From contig JBDTNL010000011.1 of the NCBI GenBank assembly GCA_039933785.1, positions 1 through 64,000 on the forward strand: a stretch of DNA of 64,000 nucleotides, in the 5' to 3' direction. The notes beneath the pieces are model-generated. The model made no database searches. It was not told the origin of the DNA and saw nothing but the letters and a program-made list of their open reading frames with translations. The DNA comes from JBDTNL01 sp039933785 (GTDB lineage: Bacteria > Acidobacteriota > Thermoanaerobaculia > Multivoradales > JAGPDF01). Both the position numbers and the translations under genes were made by a program. This document shows, piece after piece, positions 29,201 through 36,381 of the stretch; position 1 is the stretch's first letter; the number at the start of each line of letters is the position of its first letter.

Positions 29201-29528
29201 CGATGGAGGTCAGAAAATTGACCCGGGTGGCGCCGGAGCTCGGCGTCGACCCCGTGGAATAGACCGAGATGTTTCCGGCGGTGGTCCCTCCGAGCGCGGT
29301 GAAATTCAAGGCCACTGCGGTTGTTCCGGGCGGCACGGCGCAAACGCCGCTCACCGGGATGTCGCGGACCACAGCGTGCACGAGAGGCGTCGTCGTCCGG
29401 CTGTCGAACAATCGGCAGGAGGTAGCGGTGAAGAACTCCGTCGGCTGCGCCGAAGCGACCGCGGCAAGCAGCAGTGGAAGGCCATACAGAGCTCGCGCTG
29501 CCGCGCGGCCGATCGTCTTCATGTTCAT
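23268..29528 (-). CDS. Giant secreted repeat protein with beta-helix domain
   Basis: A 2086-residue protein. RBS GGAGGAG precedes tandem starts at ATG 29528 and ATG 29522. Order: signal peptide (1-27, cleavage at ASA-Q); PCRxxDTR-type domain (about 37-150, CRLFDSRTTT...VIDLSGYFL); cadherin-like domain (151-253); four ~87-residue two-cysteine modules (256-604); two ~100-residue Ig-like domains (605-804) each with LPGDYTFV; three more 87-residue modules (805-1067); a cadherin-like stretch; and from about 1180 to the end a parallel beta-helix rich in short Asn/Gly/Thr strands (ITNITGVEVRGFSITANTNAI), as in pectate-lyase and right-handed helix proteins. No membrane anchor, sortase or autotransporter barrel is seen. 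A surface or extracellular adhesin or glycan-binding role is an inference. First gene of the seven-gene run. Confidence 0.9.
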   Translation of the reverse strand: MNMKTIGRAAARALYGLPLLLAAVASAQPTEFFTATSCRLFDSRTTTPLVHAVVRDIPVSGVCAVPPGTTAVALNFTALGGTTAGNISVYSTGSTPSSGATRVNFLTSIARANNGVVALGTNGQISALATLNGGGSNTVQFVIDLSGYFLADPVAADDSYPASFQTSLTVPAPGVLSNDTLRSATIVSYGATTGTEQTTIGTATPTSAAGGSVTLNADGSLSYTPPASFIGDDTFKYILQNAVGSSIATVTFQVGKANQTISFTSSAPAGAQVGGATYTVTATATSGLTVGLTIDASASSVCTISGSTVSFIGIGSCVIDANQAGDTNWNAAPQVQQSFAVAKGDQTISFTSTAPASAKVGGATYAVTGTATSGLAVTFTIDATATAVCSISGSTVSFLTVGTCVIDANQAGDVNWNAAPQAQQSFAVGKGDQTIGFTSTAPAGATVGGPTYTVTATATSGLAVTFTIDATATTVCSISGSTVSFLAAGTCVIDANQAGDANWNAAPQAQQSFTVGKAAQTINFTTAPPSGAVVGGPTYTVGANATPSGLPVTLTIDASASSVCSIAGSTVAFIGFGTCVIDANQPGDANYNAATQVQQSFTVIQIHFQVTPATATPTAGTAFNVTVTAQDQGNVTYTAYSGTVHFTSTDAQAVLPGDYTFVGGDSGVHVFSVTLKTSGSESITVVDTLNAIITGTANVTVAPGPTTAFTVSGFPSPTSAGVSHTFTVTAKDAFGNTTPAYIGTAHFTSPDGLATLPGDYTFVAIDAGAHVFNATLVTVSPTQSITATDTVTASITGTQSPIIVNQGSQTINFTSTAPVGATVGGPTYSVTATATPSGLPVAFTIDPSATSVCSIAGSTVTMIGAGTCVINANQAGNANYSAAAQVQQSFSVAKGDQTISFTSTAPSPATAGGPTYNVTATATSGLAVTFTIDGTATSVCSIAGSTVSFLTSGTCVIDANQPGNSAYNAAPQVQQSFLVVKQDQTISFTSTPPANATNNGPTYAVTATATSGLTVTFTIDGTATSICSISGSTVSFLTGGTCVIDANQAGNATFNPAPQVQQSFHVNQGPVIVASPKENFDTVGGVQLEFKAAPSLTTPEIFVAGNLVANFTDPDGPSPLAAVAFSGATVNGGTVTIATNGEFLFTPKTADPAATDTFPYSVTDSVATVTRTVTVNLKSRAWFVKNNAAAGGLGRSQDPFDTLAEAQTASLAGDYIFVYGGDLTTTGQAAGIVLKANQKFYGEAFGLTIANTINGVVNPTLVAATPANRPLIDNPAASGNAVGITNITGVEVRGFSITANTNAINVTTTAAGSGSATISGNVITGSGQQGIKVVAGGTGGAAVAIQNNSVSATGNGIDARTTAGATLLDVDNETVVSAASGIFIDGSGGGTTTITAFANNVVSGTTAGSGILVTSAKFDAVSGGGYDQVSGGTTAVGVSGNGVGGSGLVLTSVSGDLAFTDLDVFADGGAAVRVSGTGAVNVGAGTGTRVTVGTGVATFEAIGGPAVDVASATINLQPTSVKSTNSATTGVALNSVLGTFSAGSGSSITGSTGTGFQVGSSNATISYDGTINVSAGKGVDLTSNTGSTIGFTGTLTFSSGSNTAFNATGGGTVTATDTTSTLTTTTGTALNVANTTIGASGLKFRSISAGTAVSGPTNGIVLNNTGASGSLTVAGTGTPGSGGTIRKCGIGISLTSTLAPSFARMQLNDFSDFAIRGNTVSGFTLTDSVINGVNGDNDVANEGSVSFDELTGSATLTNVNISGGWEDNVRLLNTTGTLNRLTITNCTIGANSASFGNAALNLQAAGTAAVNVTVTGSTFTGSRSHFIQYLLNGSSTPSGDLVLTANGFTQSMAAIAGAGDIFVSSGGNGNPSLTYNIQGNTMRNAVGNAINVSKGAGTGTFSGTIDGNVIGVTGVANSGSAQGNGIAIIHVGGGTHTTHVTNNTIRRFNNDGILVQVGDNTSGGNGTVNVTATGNSVKEPDSFALHGMELNVGTTAGDTHFVCASVGGAGALKNDVSGAGVVGNGGFDLRPRQRQSTTIRLPGYGGAFNDTSAVATFLAGQNTTGGVATISASVASNGFVNGAACP
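26328..27116 (-). repeat. Block B: three tandem ~260-bp module repeats
   Basis: Encodes residues 805-1067 of the giant protein: three modules of 89, 87 and 87 residues. Each opens with QTIxFTSTxP, contains TYxVTATAT and carries two cysteines 17 residues apart around STVxxxxxGTCVIxANQ. Confidence 0.9.
27717..28763 (-). repeat. Block A: four tandem ~261-bp module repeats
   Basis: Encodes residues 256-604 of the giant protein: four modules of 87, 87, 87 and 88 residues, same family as block B. Long stretches are nearly identical between adjacent units (for example the region of CVIDANQAGDxNWNAAPQ), suggesting recent duplication or gene conversion. Confidence 0.92.
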
Positions 29529-29553
29529 GGACTCCTCCGAAATCGGGACGCTC

Positions 29554-29582
29554 AGAGTACTCCGATGGCTCGCGCCCGCCAA
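29554..29582 (-). promoter_or_regulatory. Weak candidate promoter for the giant protein run
   Basis: Read on the minus strand, TTGGCG (29582-29577) and TACTCT (29559-29554) are 17 bp apart, about 25 bp before the start codon. Both hexamers are poor matches; it is listed because the 97 bp gap behind the amidase gene is the only non-coding space for a promoter. Confidence 0.22.
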
Positions 29583-29625
29583 GCCCATAGCGGTCGGTCG
29601 ATACGCGGCGTCCCCGCAGGGGGCG

Positions 29626-31359
29626 TCAGGGCGTCGACGAGGGCGGCAGCCGCCGATGACTCGCCTGCTCGAACGCGTAGGCAAGGGCGAGCAAACGCGG
29701 CTCGCTGCACGCCGTTCCGGTGAAGCTGACACCGAAAGGAGCGGGCTTGGCATCGAAACCGGCGGGAAACGCCGGGGTCGGCGCGTTCGGCACCATCCCG
29801 AAGGGCACGATGACCGTCGGATATCCAGGCTTGGCGGCAATCGCCGCGCCACCCGGACCGGGGAAGATCAACGCGTCGAGCTTCTGCGCCGAGAGCGCCG
29901 CGTCGATCCCCTGCTCCGCCGACAAGCGCAGGTCCTTCTCGCGGTCGGAGCGATAGCGCACCGCATCGGCTTTCACGTCCATCTCGTCGGAAATATCGAG
30001 CTGCGCCTGGCCGTACTTCAGGGCGCCCATCTTCTGATGCGCCACGTTCCAGGTCCGCAGCTCGCCCAGGCTGTGGACGGGGGCGCCAGGGCCGAGTGAA
30101 CCGAGCCAGGCCTCGAAGTCGCGCTTCATGCCGTACTTGAAGACCGTCGAGCAATCGGCGTCCTTGCCTTTGGAGTTGTCGAGGCCGGCGCAGACGTTCC
30201 AGGACAGGAGGTTGCTCGCTGCATCCTTCGCGATGACGCTCGGGATGTCGGCGGGATCGACGATCGTGGCGCCGGCGGCGCGCAGAATCGCGATCGCTTC
30301 GGCCATCAACGCAGCCCGCTCAGGAGTGAGCCCGCCGCTCGGCTCTTTGCCGCCCGGTGGGGTCGTCGGATCGTAAAAGAAGGCGCGTGGAATGCCGAGC
30401 CGGGCACCGCGCAGGGCGTCGCGCTCGAGGAAACGGGTGTAGTCCCCGTCCGGAGGGGGCGGGCATCGGGTGCTCGCGGCATCGTTGACATCGGGACTCG
30501 CGCTCTCGAGGGCACCGAGGAGGATCGCCGCATCGGTGACCGTGCGCGCCAGCGGCCCAGCGGTGTCTTGATCGGCCGTGATCGGGACGATTCCGTGCCG
30601 GCTGATCCGCCCAACCGTCGGCTTGATCCCCACCAGCATGGTCTGATTCGCCGGTGAAAGGATCGAACCCGAGGTCTCGGTGCCGACGTTCGCGGCCCAG
30701 AGGCTCGCCGCGGTGCCGATGCCCGAGCTCGAGCCCCCGGTCGCGAGCGCCGGACGACCGTCGGCCGTGGCCTCGCGCGGATCGCGGCGCGGGTCGTACG
30801 GGTTGAAGCCGTAGCCCGCGATCGCGTTGTAGTTGGTGGGCATGCCGCTTGCGATCCAATTGGCGAGCTCAGTCATGGTGGTTTTCGCCAGGATCACGGC
30901 TCCCGCGGCCCGCAGGTTGCTGACCAGCGTCGCCTCGTACGGCGCCATAAAGCCGTCGAACGCCAACCCGCCCGCGGTGGTCGGCATCCCGAACATCTGG
31001 ATGTTGTCCTTGAGCGCGATCGGAATTCCGTGCAGCGGACCGCGCACATGGCCGGCTGCGCGTTCATGGTCGAGTGCTTCGGCCTCGCTGAGAGCTTTCG
31101 GGTTCACGGCGAGCGCCGCGTGCAACTTGTCTTCGTAGAGCGCGATGCGCTGGAGATAAAGCGCGACGAGCTCTCGCGAAGTGACGCGGCCGGTCCGCAT
31201 GGCCGCTTGAAGCTCGGGAATCGATTTCTCGACCACATCGAACGTTGGCGCGATTGCGGCCCCGTGCTTCGGTGCCGGGGAGGCGATCGAGGGGGTCAGC
31301 GACGCGAATGCAGAGAGCGCGAAGAGCCCAACGGCCAGGCGAGTGAACTTGGTCAGCAT
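29626..31359 (-). CDS. Secreted amidase-signature hydrolase
   Basis: A 577-residue amidase-signature enzyme with a Sec signal peptide (about 1-27, RLAVGLFALSAFASLTPSIASP). The Ser-cisSer-Lys triad is complete: K117 in PIALKDNIQ, the serine cluster in ATGGSSSGIGTA (210-212) and the nucleophile S232 in VGTETSGSI. The family hydrolyses linear amides; exported relatives act on peptide amides or other external amides, and the substrate here is unknown. Located upstream of the giant protein on the same strand, with a 97 bp gap. Confidence 0.93.
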   Translation of the reverse strand: MLTKFTRLAVGLFALSAFASLTPSIASPAPKHGAAIAPTFDVVEKSIPELQAAMRTGRVTSRELVALYLQRIALYEDKLHAALAVNPKALSEAEALDHERAAGHVRGPLHGIPIALKDNIQMFGMPTTAGGLAFDGFMAPYEATLVSNLRAAGAVILAKTTMTELANWIASGMPTNYNAIAGYGFNPYDPRRDPREATADGRPALATGGSSSGIGTAASLWAANVGTETSGSILSPANQTMLVGIKPTVGRISRHGIVPITADQDTAGPLARTVTDAAILLGALESASPDVNDAASTRCPPPPDGDYTRFLERDALRGARLGIPRAFFYDPTTPPGGKEPSGGLTPERAALMAEAIAILRAAGATIVDPADIPSVIAKDAASNLLSWNVCAGLDNSKGKDADCSTVFKYGMKRDFEAWLGSLGPGAPVHSLGELRTWNVAHQKMGALKYGQAQLDISDEMDVKADAVRYRSDREKDLRLSAEQGIDAALSAQKLDALIFPGPGGAAIAAKPGYPTVIVPFGMVPNAPTPAFPAGFDAKPAPFGVSFTGTACSEPRLLALAYAFEQASHRRLPPSSTP

Positions 31360-31397
31360 CTGAGGCCCTCCACGGGAAGCCCCGCCTCGCCGGAGAG

Positions 31398-33149
31398 CTA
31401 GGCTTTGACGCCGCTCAGCAGCTCGCGCAGGGTGTGCTTCGCGTCCCCGAGCACCATCATGGTGTTGGGCTTGCCGAACAGATCGTTCTCGATTCCCGAG
31501 AATCCGGTATTGAAGCTGCGCTTGAGCACGATGACCGCGCGCGCCGCCTCGACATTGAAGACGGGCATGCCGAAGATGGGGCTCGACGGATTGGTCTTGG
31601 CCGCTGGGTTGACCACGTCGTTGGCGCCCACCACCAGCACCGCATCGGTGCGCGCGAACTCGTCGTTGATCTCGTCGATGTCGAACAGCTGGTCGTAGGG
31701 CACGTTCGCTTCCGCCAGCAGCACGTTCATGTGCCCGGGCATGCGGCCGGCAACCGGGTGAATGGCGTACTTCACGCTCGTTCCCTTGGCCTCGAGCGCC
31801 TGCGCCAGCTCGCGCACCACGTGCTGGGCCTGCGACACCGCCATGCCGTAGCCCGGCACCACGATCACCTGCTGTGCCGCTTGCAGCATCTGGACCGCAT
31901 CTTCGACCGTCGCCTGGTTGTACGTGGCATTGACAGCGCCAGCGCCGGCTGCCATGGGGGCACTGTCTCCAGTCCCGAAGGCGCCGAAGAGGACGTTGGC
32001 GAAGGACCGATTCATCGCCTGGCTCATCTTCAACGAGAGCAGCAAGCCCGAGGTGCCGTCGAGCGCGCCGGCGATGATCAGGACGTAGTTGCCGAGGGCG
32101 AACCCCGTGGCGGCGGCCGCGAGGCCGGCGTAGCTATTGAGCAGCGAGATCACGACCGGCATGTCGGCGCCGCCGATCGGCAGCACGAAGAGCACTCCGA
32201 GTGCCAAGCCCAGACCGCCGATGGCGTAGAACAACGCGGCCTGCGACGGATCGCGGATCAAGAGGACGAGAAGCACCAGCGCGCCGAAGAACATCAAGAC
32301 GTTGGTGTAGTTCTGGCCCTTGTAGGTGAGGGGCGCGCCACTGATCAGCCCCTGCAGCTTGCCGAACGCCATCAGGCTGCCGGTGAAGGTCAGGAACCCG
32401 AGAAAGACCTCGAGGCCGAGCGCGCCCATGGTGAAGCGATGGAGCTCGCCGCCGTGGTGCACATACTCCGAGACGCCGACGAGCGCCGCGGCCAAGCCGC
32501 CGAAGCAATGCGAGAGCGCGATCCGCTCGGGCATCTTGGTCATCGGGATCCAAGCCGCCATCGAGGCGCCGACGAGAGAGCCGATGATCAGGCCCGGAAT
32601 GATCCACTTGTAGCTGTGGATATCGCGGTGCACCAGCGTCGCCACCACCGCGACCAGCATGCCGATCGACCCCAGGAAGTTGCCGACGCGCGCGTATTTG
32701 GGCGAGGACAGCAGCTGGAGGGTGAGGATGAAGCACGCCGAGGCGATCAGGTACGCGAGCGGAATCCAGCTCGAAAAGTCGATCCCGCGCGTGCTCAGCA
32801 CCCAGGCCGAGAGCGCCAGCACCCCCAGCCCGAGATAGCGCCAGTTCTTGAGCTCGCCCTCGCTCGAGCCGCTCCTCTTGAACATCTTCAACATGCGGTC
32901 GGTAATCATGAAACCGCCGACCGTGTTGATCGTGGCGCAGGTGACGGCGATGAAACCGAGCCAAGTGCTGATCTGGTTGTAGCCCGCACCCGCCGCCACC
33001 AGCGAGCCCACCAGCGAGATGCCCGAAATGGCATTGGTGCCGGCCATCAAGGGCGTATGCAGCAACGCCGGCACTTTGGAGATGACGTGATGGCCGAGAA
33101 AACCGGCGAGGACGAAGATGTACAGACCGAAGACCAACTCTGCCGACAT
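31398..33149 (-). CDS. Fused NAD(P) transhydrogenase PntA2-PntB
   Basis: A 583-residue protein that joins two normally separate subunits. Residues 1-92 are the three- to four-helix PntA2/alpha-2 membrane domain: HHVISKVPALLHTPLMAGTNAISG and LGFIAVTCATINTVGGFMITDRMLKMFK. Residues about 100-583 are PntB: nine or so transmembrane helices, then the NADP-binding domain III with VIVVPGYGMAVSQAQ, HPVAGRMPGHMNVLLAEANVPYD, VVGANDVVNPAA and MMVLGDAKHT. In the complete enzyme proton influx drives hydride transfer from NADH to NADP. The NAD-binding alpha-1 subunit is not adjacent; it would have to be encoded elsewhere. Confidence 0.93.
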   Translation of the reverse strand: MSAELVFGLYIFVLAGFLGHHVISKVPALLHTPLMAGTNAISGISLVGSLVAAGAGYNQISTWLGFIAVTCATINTVGGFMITDRMLKMFKRSGSSEGELKNWRYLGLGVLALSAWVLSTRGIDFSSWIPLAYLIASACFILTLQLLSSPKYARVGNFLGSIGMLVAVVATLVHRDIHSYKWIIPGLIIGSLVGASMAAWIPMTKMPERIALSHCFGGLAAALVGVSEYVHHGGELHRFTMGALGLEVFLGFLTFTGSLMAFGKLQGLISGAPLTYKGQNYTNVLMFFGALVLLVLLIRDPSQAALFYAIGGLGLALGVLFVLPIGGADMPVVISLLNSYAGLAAAATGFALGNYVLIIAGALDGTSGLLLSLKMSQAMNRSFANVLFGAFGTGDSAPMAAGAGAVNATYNQATVEDAVQMLQAAQQVIVVPGYGMAVSQAQHVVRELAQALEAKGTSVKYAIHPVAGRMPGHMNVLLAEANVPYDQLFDIDEINDEFARTDAVLVVGANDVVNPAAKTNPSSPIFGMPVFNVEAARAVIVLKRSFNTGFSGIENDLFGKPNTMMVLGDAKHTLRELLSGVKA

Positions 33150-33279
33150 CGCTATGGACCTCCGCCTTCGAGTGCCGCGAATTGTATAGGAGCGCTTGCC
33201 CAGGGGTCGGGCTATGATTCCCCCGCCGTTTCAATTCTCCGCCGGCGAGCCCGGCTGATCACCCGAGACCGACTTCACC

Positions 33280-34260
33280 ATGCCTACCGGAATGTACGAG
33301 AACATCCTCGAAACCCTCGGCAACACGCCGCTGGTCAAGCTTCGCCGTTACAGCCCCCAGGGTGCGCTGCTCGCCGCGAAGATCGAATATTTCAACCCTG
33401 GAGCGAGCGTCAAAGACCGCATCGGCATCGCGATGATCGAAGCGGCCGAACGCGACGGCAAGCTGAAACCGGGCATGACGATCGTCGAGCCCACGTCGGG
33501 CAATACCGGATTGGGCTTGGTCCTCGCGGGAATCCTCAAGGGCTATAAGACGATCTGCGTCGCCTCCGAGAAGATCTCCAAAGAGAAGATCGCGATGCTC
33601 GAGGCGCACGGTGCGCGCGTCATCATCTGCCCGGTCGACGTCACGCCGGACGATCCGCGCTCGTACTACAAGGTTGCCGAACGCATCCGCGACGAAGAGG
33701 GCGCCTTCCTGCCGTACCAGTACTACAACCAGGCGAATCCGGAGGCGCACTACAAGACCACCGGTCCCGAGATCTGGCGCCAGACGGGGGGGCGTGTCAC
33801 CCACTGGATGGCGGGGGTCGGCACCGGCGGCACGATTTCCGGGGTGGCCAAGTATCTGAAGGAGAAGAACCCCTCCGTCCGGGTGATCGGCGTCGATCCC
33901 GAGGGCTCGATCTACACGCACTTCAAGAAGACCGGTGAGATCCTGCCGCTCGACGAGCAGAAAAGCTATCTCATCGACGGGATCGGACAGAGCTACGTGC
34001 CCGCGAGCTGCTGGCCGGAGTACATCGACGACATGGTCACCGTGGGCGACCGCACGGCCTACGACGCGGTCTTCGAGCTCGCGAAGAGCGAGGCCATCTT
34101 CACCGGTTCCTCGGGAGGCGCCGCCGTTTGCGCGGCCCGCGAACTGGCTCGCGCGTTGCCATCCGACTCCCTGGTGGTGACGCTGCTGCCCGATTCGGGC
34201 GAACGTTACCTGTCCAAGCTCAACCCCGATTGGATGCGCGCCAAGGGTTTGACGGCCTAA
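33280..34260 (+). CDS. PLP-dependent cysteine synthase/cystathionine beta-synthase-like enzyme
   Basis: A 326-residue fold-type II PLP enzyme. The PLP lysine is in NPGASVKDRIG (about residue 46), the phosphate loop GVGTGGTISGVAKYL near 186, and EPTSGNTGLGL near 70. The terminal LPDSGERYLSKLNPDWM resembles the end of the cystathionine beta-synthase clade more than CysK, but regulatory CBS domains are absent. It can therefore make cysteine or cystathionine and may release sulfide. First gene of a tight four-gene operon with sulfite-oxidising and persulfide enzymes. Start could also be ATG 33292. Confidence 0.9.
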   Translation: MPTGMYENILETLGNTPLVKLRRYSPQGALLAAKIEYFNPGASVKDRIGIAMIEAAERDGKLKPGMTIVEPTSGNTGLGLVLAGILKGYKTICVASEKISKEKIAMLEAHGARVIICPVDVTPDDPRSYYKVAERIRDEEGAFLPYQYYNQANPEAHYKTTGPEIWRQTGGRVTHWMAGVGTGGTISGVAKYLKEKNPSVRVIGVDPEGSIYTHFKKTGEILPLDEQKSYLIDGIGQSYVPASCWPEYIDDMVTVGDRTAYDAVFELAKSEAIFTGSSGGAAVCAARELARALPSDSLVVTLLPDSGERYLSKLNPDWMRAKGLTA

Positions 34261-34281
34261 CCCGTCTTGACGGACAACGCC

Positions 34282-35274
34282 ATGGAATATCGCAATCTCG
34301 GCCGCTCCGGCCTCAAAGTCTCGCCGCTCTGCTTGGGCACCATGATGTTCGGCGCCTGGGGCAATCGCGATCACGACGAGTCGATCCGCATCATCCACGC
34401 GGCGCTCGACGCCGGGATCAACTTCGTCGACACCTCGAACAACTATTCGAACGGCGAGTCGGAGATCATCGTCGGCAAGGCGCTCGCCGGGCGGCGCGAG
34501 AACGTCGTCTTGGCAACCAAGGTGTGGTCGCCCATGGGCGAGGGTCAGCATCAACGCGGCCTGTCGCGCAAGGCGATCCACGAGCAGGTGGAACACAGCC
34601 TGCGGCGCCTGCAGACCGATTGCATCGACCTTTACCAGATCCATCGCCCCGATGTGGACACTCCTTGGGACGAGACCCTGTCGGCGTTGAACGACCTCGT
34701 GCGCCAGGGCAAGGTGCGCTATATCGGATGCTCGACGAATCACTACAGCGGCACGGCGCTTTGGGAAAAGCACATCCCGGCCTGGGAGATCGTCGAGACA
34801 CTCGGCATCAGCGAGCGCCGAGGCTTCGAACGCTTCATCTCGCTCCAGCCGCCCTATTCGATCCTGCGCCGCGTCATGGAATCCGAGCACTTCCCGATGT
34901 GCCAGCGTTTTGGGATCGGCAACATCGTGTGGAGCCCGCTCGAGGGCGGCTGGCTGTCGGGCAAGTACCGTCCGGGAACCAAGCCTGGCGACACCCCGCG
35001 TCTCAACTGGATCGGCGATCCCGACAATCCCAAGTTCGACCGCCGCAAAGCCGTCGTCGAGGCCGTGCGACCGCTCGCCGAAGCCCACGGCGTTTCGCTG
35101 GCGCGTTTCGCCAACGCTTGGACGCTGCGGCATCCGGCCGTGACCTCGGTGATCCTCGGGCCTCGCACCATGGAGCAGCTGGTCGATAGCCTCGCCAGCC
35201 TCGAGGTGAAGATCACCGCCGAGGCGGCAGCCGAGATCGATCGCCTGGTGCCGCCGGGCACTTCGGCACTTTGA
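34282..35274 (+). CDS. Aldo/keto reductase
   Basis: A 330-residue NADPH-dependent aldo/keto reductase of the Kv-beta/YghZ-like type. Catalytic residues appear in order: Asp and Tyr in FVDTSNNYSNGE, Lys in LATKVWSPMG, His in DLYQIHRPD; the ending SVILGPRTMEQLVDSL binds the cofactor phosphate. Start ATG 34282 is preferred; an in-frame TTG at 34267 follows the previous stop by 6 bp. Its carbonyl substrate is unknown, and its place in the sulfur operon is unexplained. Confidence 0.93.
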   Translation: MEYRNLGRSGLKVSPLCLGTMMFGAWGNRDHDESIRIIHAALDAGINFVDTSNNYSNGESEIIVGKALAGRRENVVLATKVWSPMGEGQHQRGLSRKAIHEQVEHSLRRLQTDCIDLYQIHRPDVDTPWDETLSALNDLVRQGKVRYIGCSTNHYSGTALWEKHIPAWEIVETLGISERRGFERFISLQPPYSILRRVMESEHFPMCQRFGIGNIVWSPLEGGWLSGKYRPGTKPGDTPRLNWIGDPDNPKFDRRKAVVEAVRPLAEAHGVSLARFANAWTLRHPAVTSVILGPRTMEQLVDSLASLEVKITAEAAAEIDRLVPPGTSAL

Positions 35275-35284
35275 GCGCGCGATC

Positions 35285-36370
35285 ATGAGCGTCGAGGGGA
35301 AGCATCGCGATTTCATCGTCCGCTCGCGGGCGCCCTTGAACGGCGGCCCGAACGCCGACGCGATGCAGCGCGACTTCCTGACTCCCAACGATCAATTCTT
35401 CGTGCGCAATCATGGCGACGTCCCGGCCGTCGATCCGGCCTCGTACCGCTTGCATGTCGACGGGCTCTGCCGCCATCCGCGCGAGTTCACGCTCGCGGAG
35501 ATTGCGGATTTGCCGCGTCGGAAGGTGGTTTCGACGTTGCAATGCGCCGGCGCGCGCCGCACCGAGCTGATGGCCGTCGAGGCGATCCCAAACGAGCTGG
35601 CCTGGGGCCCCGAGGCGATGAGCAACGCCGCCTGGGAAGGCGTGCCGCTCGCCGAAGTCTTACGCCTGGTCGAGCCCGAGGAGTCCGCGCGGCACGTCGC
35701 CTTCCAGGGCCTCGACGAGGTCACGCGGGACAACAGGACGTTCGGGTTCGGCGGTTCGATTCCGCTCGACAAGGCAACCGCTAACGAGGTCTTGCTCGCC
35801 GATCGCATGAACGGAGAGCCGCTGCCTCCGTTGCACGGCTTCCCCCTGCGTATGCTCGTGCCCGGCTACATCTCGGCTCGCAGCGTGAAGTGGCTGCGTC
35901 GGATCACGCTCCAGGCGGAGCCCTCCGACAACTACTTCCAGGCCAAGGCGTATCGACTCTTCCCGCCACACGTGCGGCGCGAAACGGTGCGCTGGGAAGA
36001 AGGCTTGATGCTCGGCGAGCTGCCGGTCAATTGCGTCATCACCCATCCGGGCCCCGAGGACACCGTGGGCGCCGGCACGGTCGAAGTGCGCGGCGTCGCG
36101 CTGGTCGGTGGCGGCCGAACGATCGCCCGGGTCGACCTCTCGAGCGATGGCGGCCGCAACTGGATCTCGGCCGACCTCGGCGAGGATCGCGGGCCCTGGG
36201 CCTGGCGCTTCTGGGAGGGTCGCGTCGCGGTGAGTCGCGGCCGGCGCGAGATCGTGGCGCGAGCCTTCGACTCCTCGGCCAACACCCAGCCCGAGGAAGC
36301 CGCCAAGCTGTGGAATTTCAAGGGCTATATGAACAACTCCTGGGCTCGCGTGCGGGTTCTCGGGCAATAG
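35285..36370 (+). CDS. Cytoplasmic sulfite oxidase-like molybdenum enzyme
   Basis: A 361-residue protein with an oxidoreductase molybdopterin domain (about 30-225) and a Mo-co dimerisation domain (about 235-355, ITHPGPEDTVGAGTVEVRGVAL...RVDLSSDGGRNW). The molybdenum-binding cysteine is C87 in TLQCAGARR, where most relatives have CAGNRR. No haem b5 domain and no Tat or Sec signal, so it is predicted cytoplasmic. It resembles plant/bacterial sulfite oxidases that produce sulfate. Lies 10 bp after the aldo/keto reductase and 11 bp before the rhodanese-persulfide dioxygenase, fitting a sulfite-to-sulfate step. Confidence 0.92.
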   Translation: MSVEGKHRDFIVRSRAPLNGGPNADAMQRDFLTPNDQFFVRNHGDVPAVDPASYRLHVDGLCRHPREFTLAEIADLPRRKVVSTLQCAGARRTELMAVEAIPNELAWGPEAMSNAAWEGVPLAEVLRLVEPEESARHVAFQGLDEVTRDNRTFGFGGSIPLDKATANEVLLADRMNGEPLPPLHGFPLRMLVPGYISARSVKWLRRITLQAEPSDNYFQAKAYRLFPPHVRRETVRWEEGLMLGELPVNCVITHPGPEDTVGAGTVEVRGVALVGGGRTIARVDLSSDGGRNWISADLGEDRGPWAWRFWEGRVAVSRGRREIVARAFDSSANTQPEEAAKLWNFKGYMNNSWARVRVLGQ

Positions 36371-36381
36371 GGAATCGAGCG

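Noticed and set aside
23268..29528. Long open frames on the plus strand and in other minus frames within the giant gene
   Set aside because: They mirror the repetitive GC-rich coding sequence, have biased Arg/Ala composition and no recognisable domains or start sites.
33150..33279. Divergent promoters between the transhydrogenase and the sulfur operon
   Set aside because: TATGAT and TATACA boxes occur but neither has a credible -35 at the right distance.
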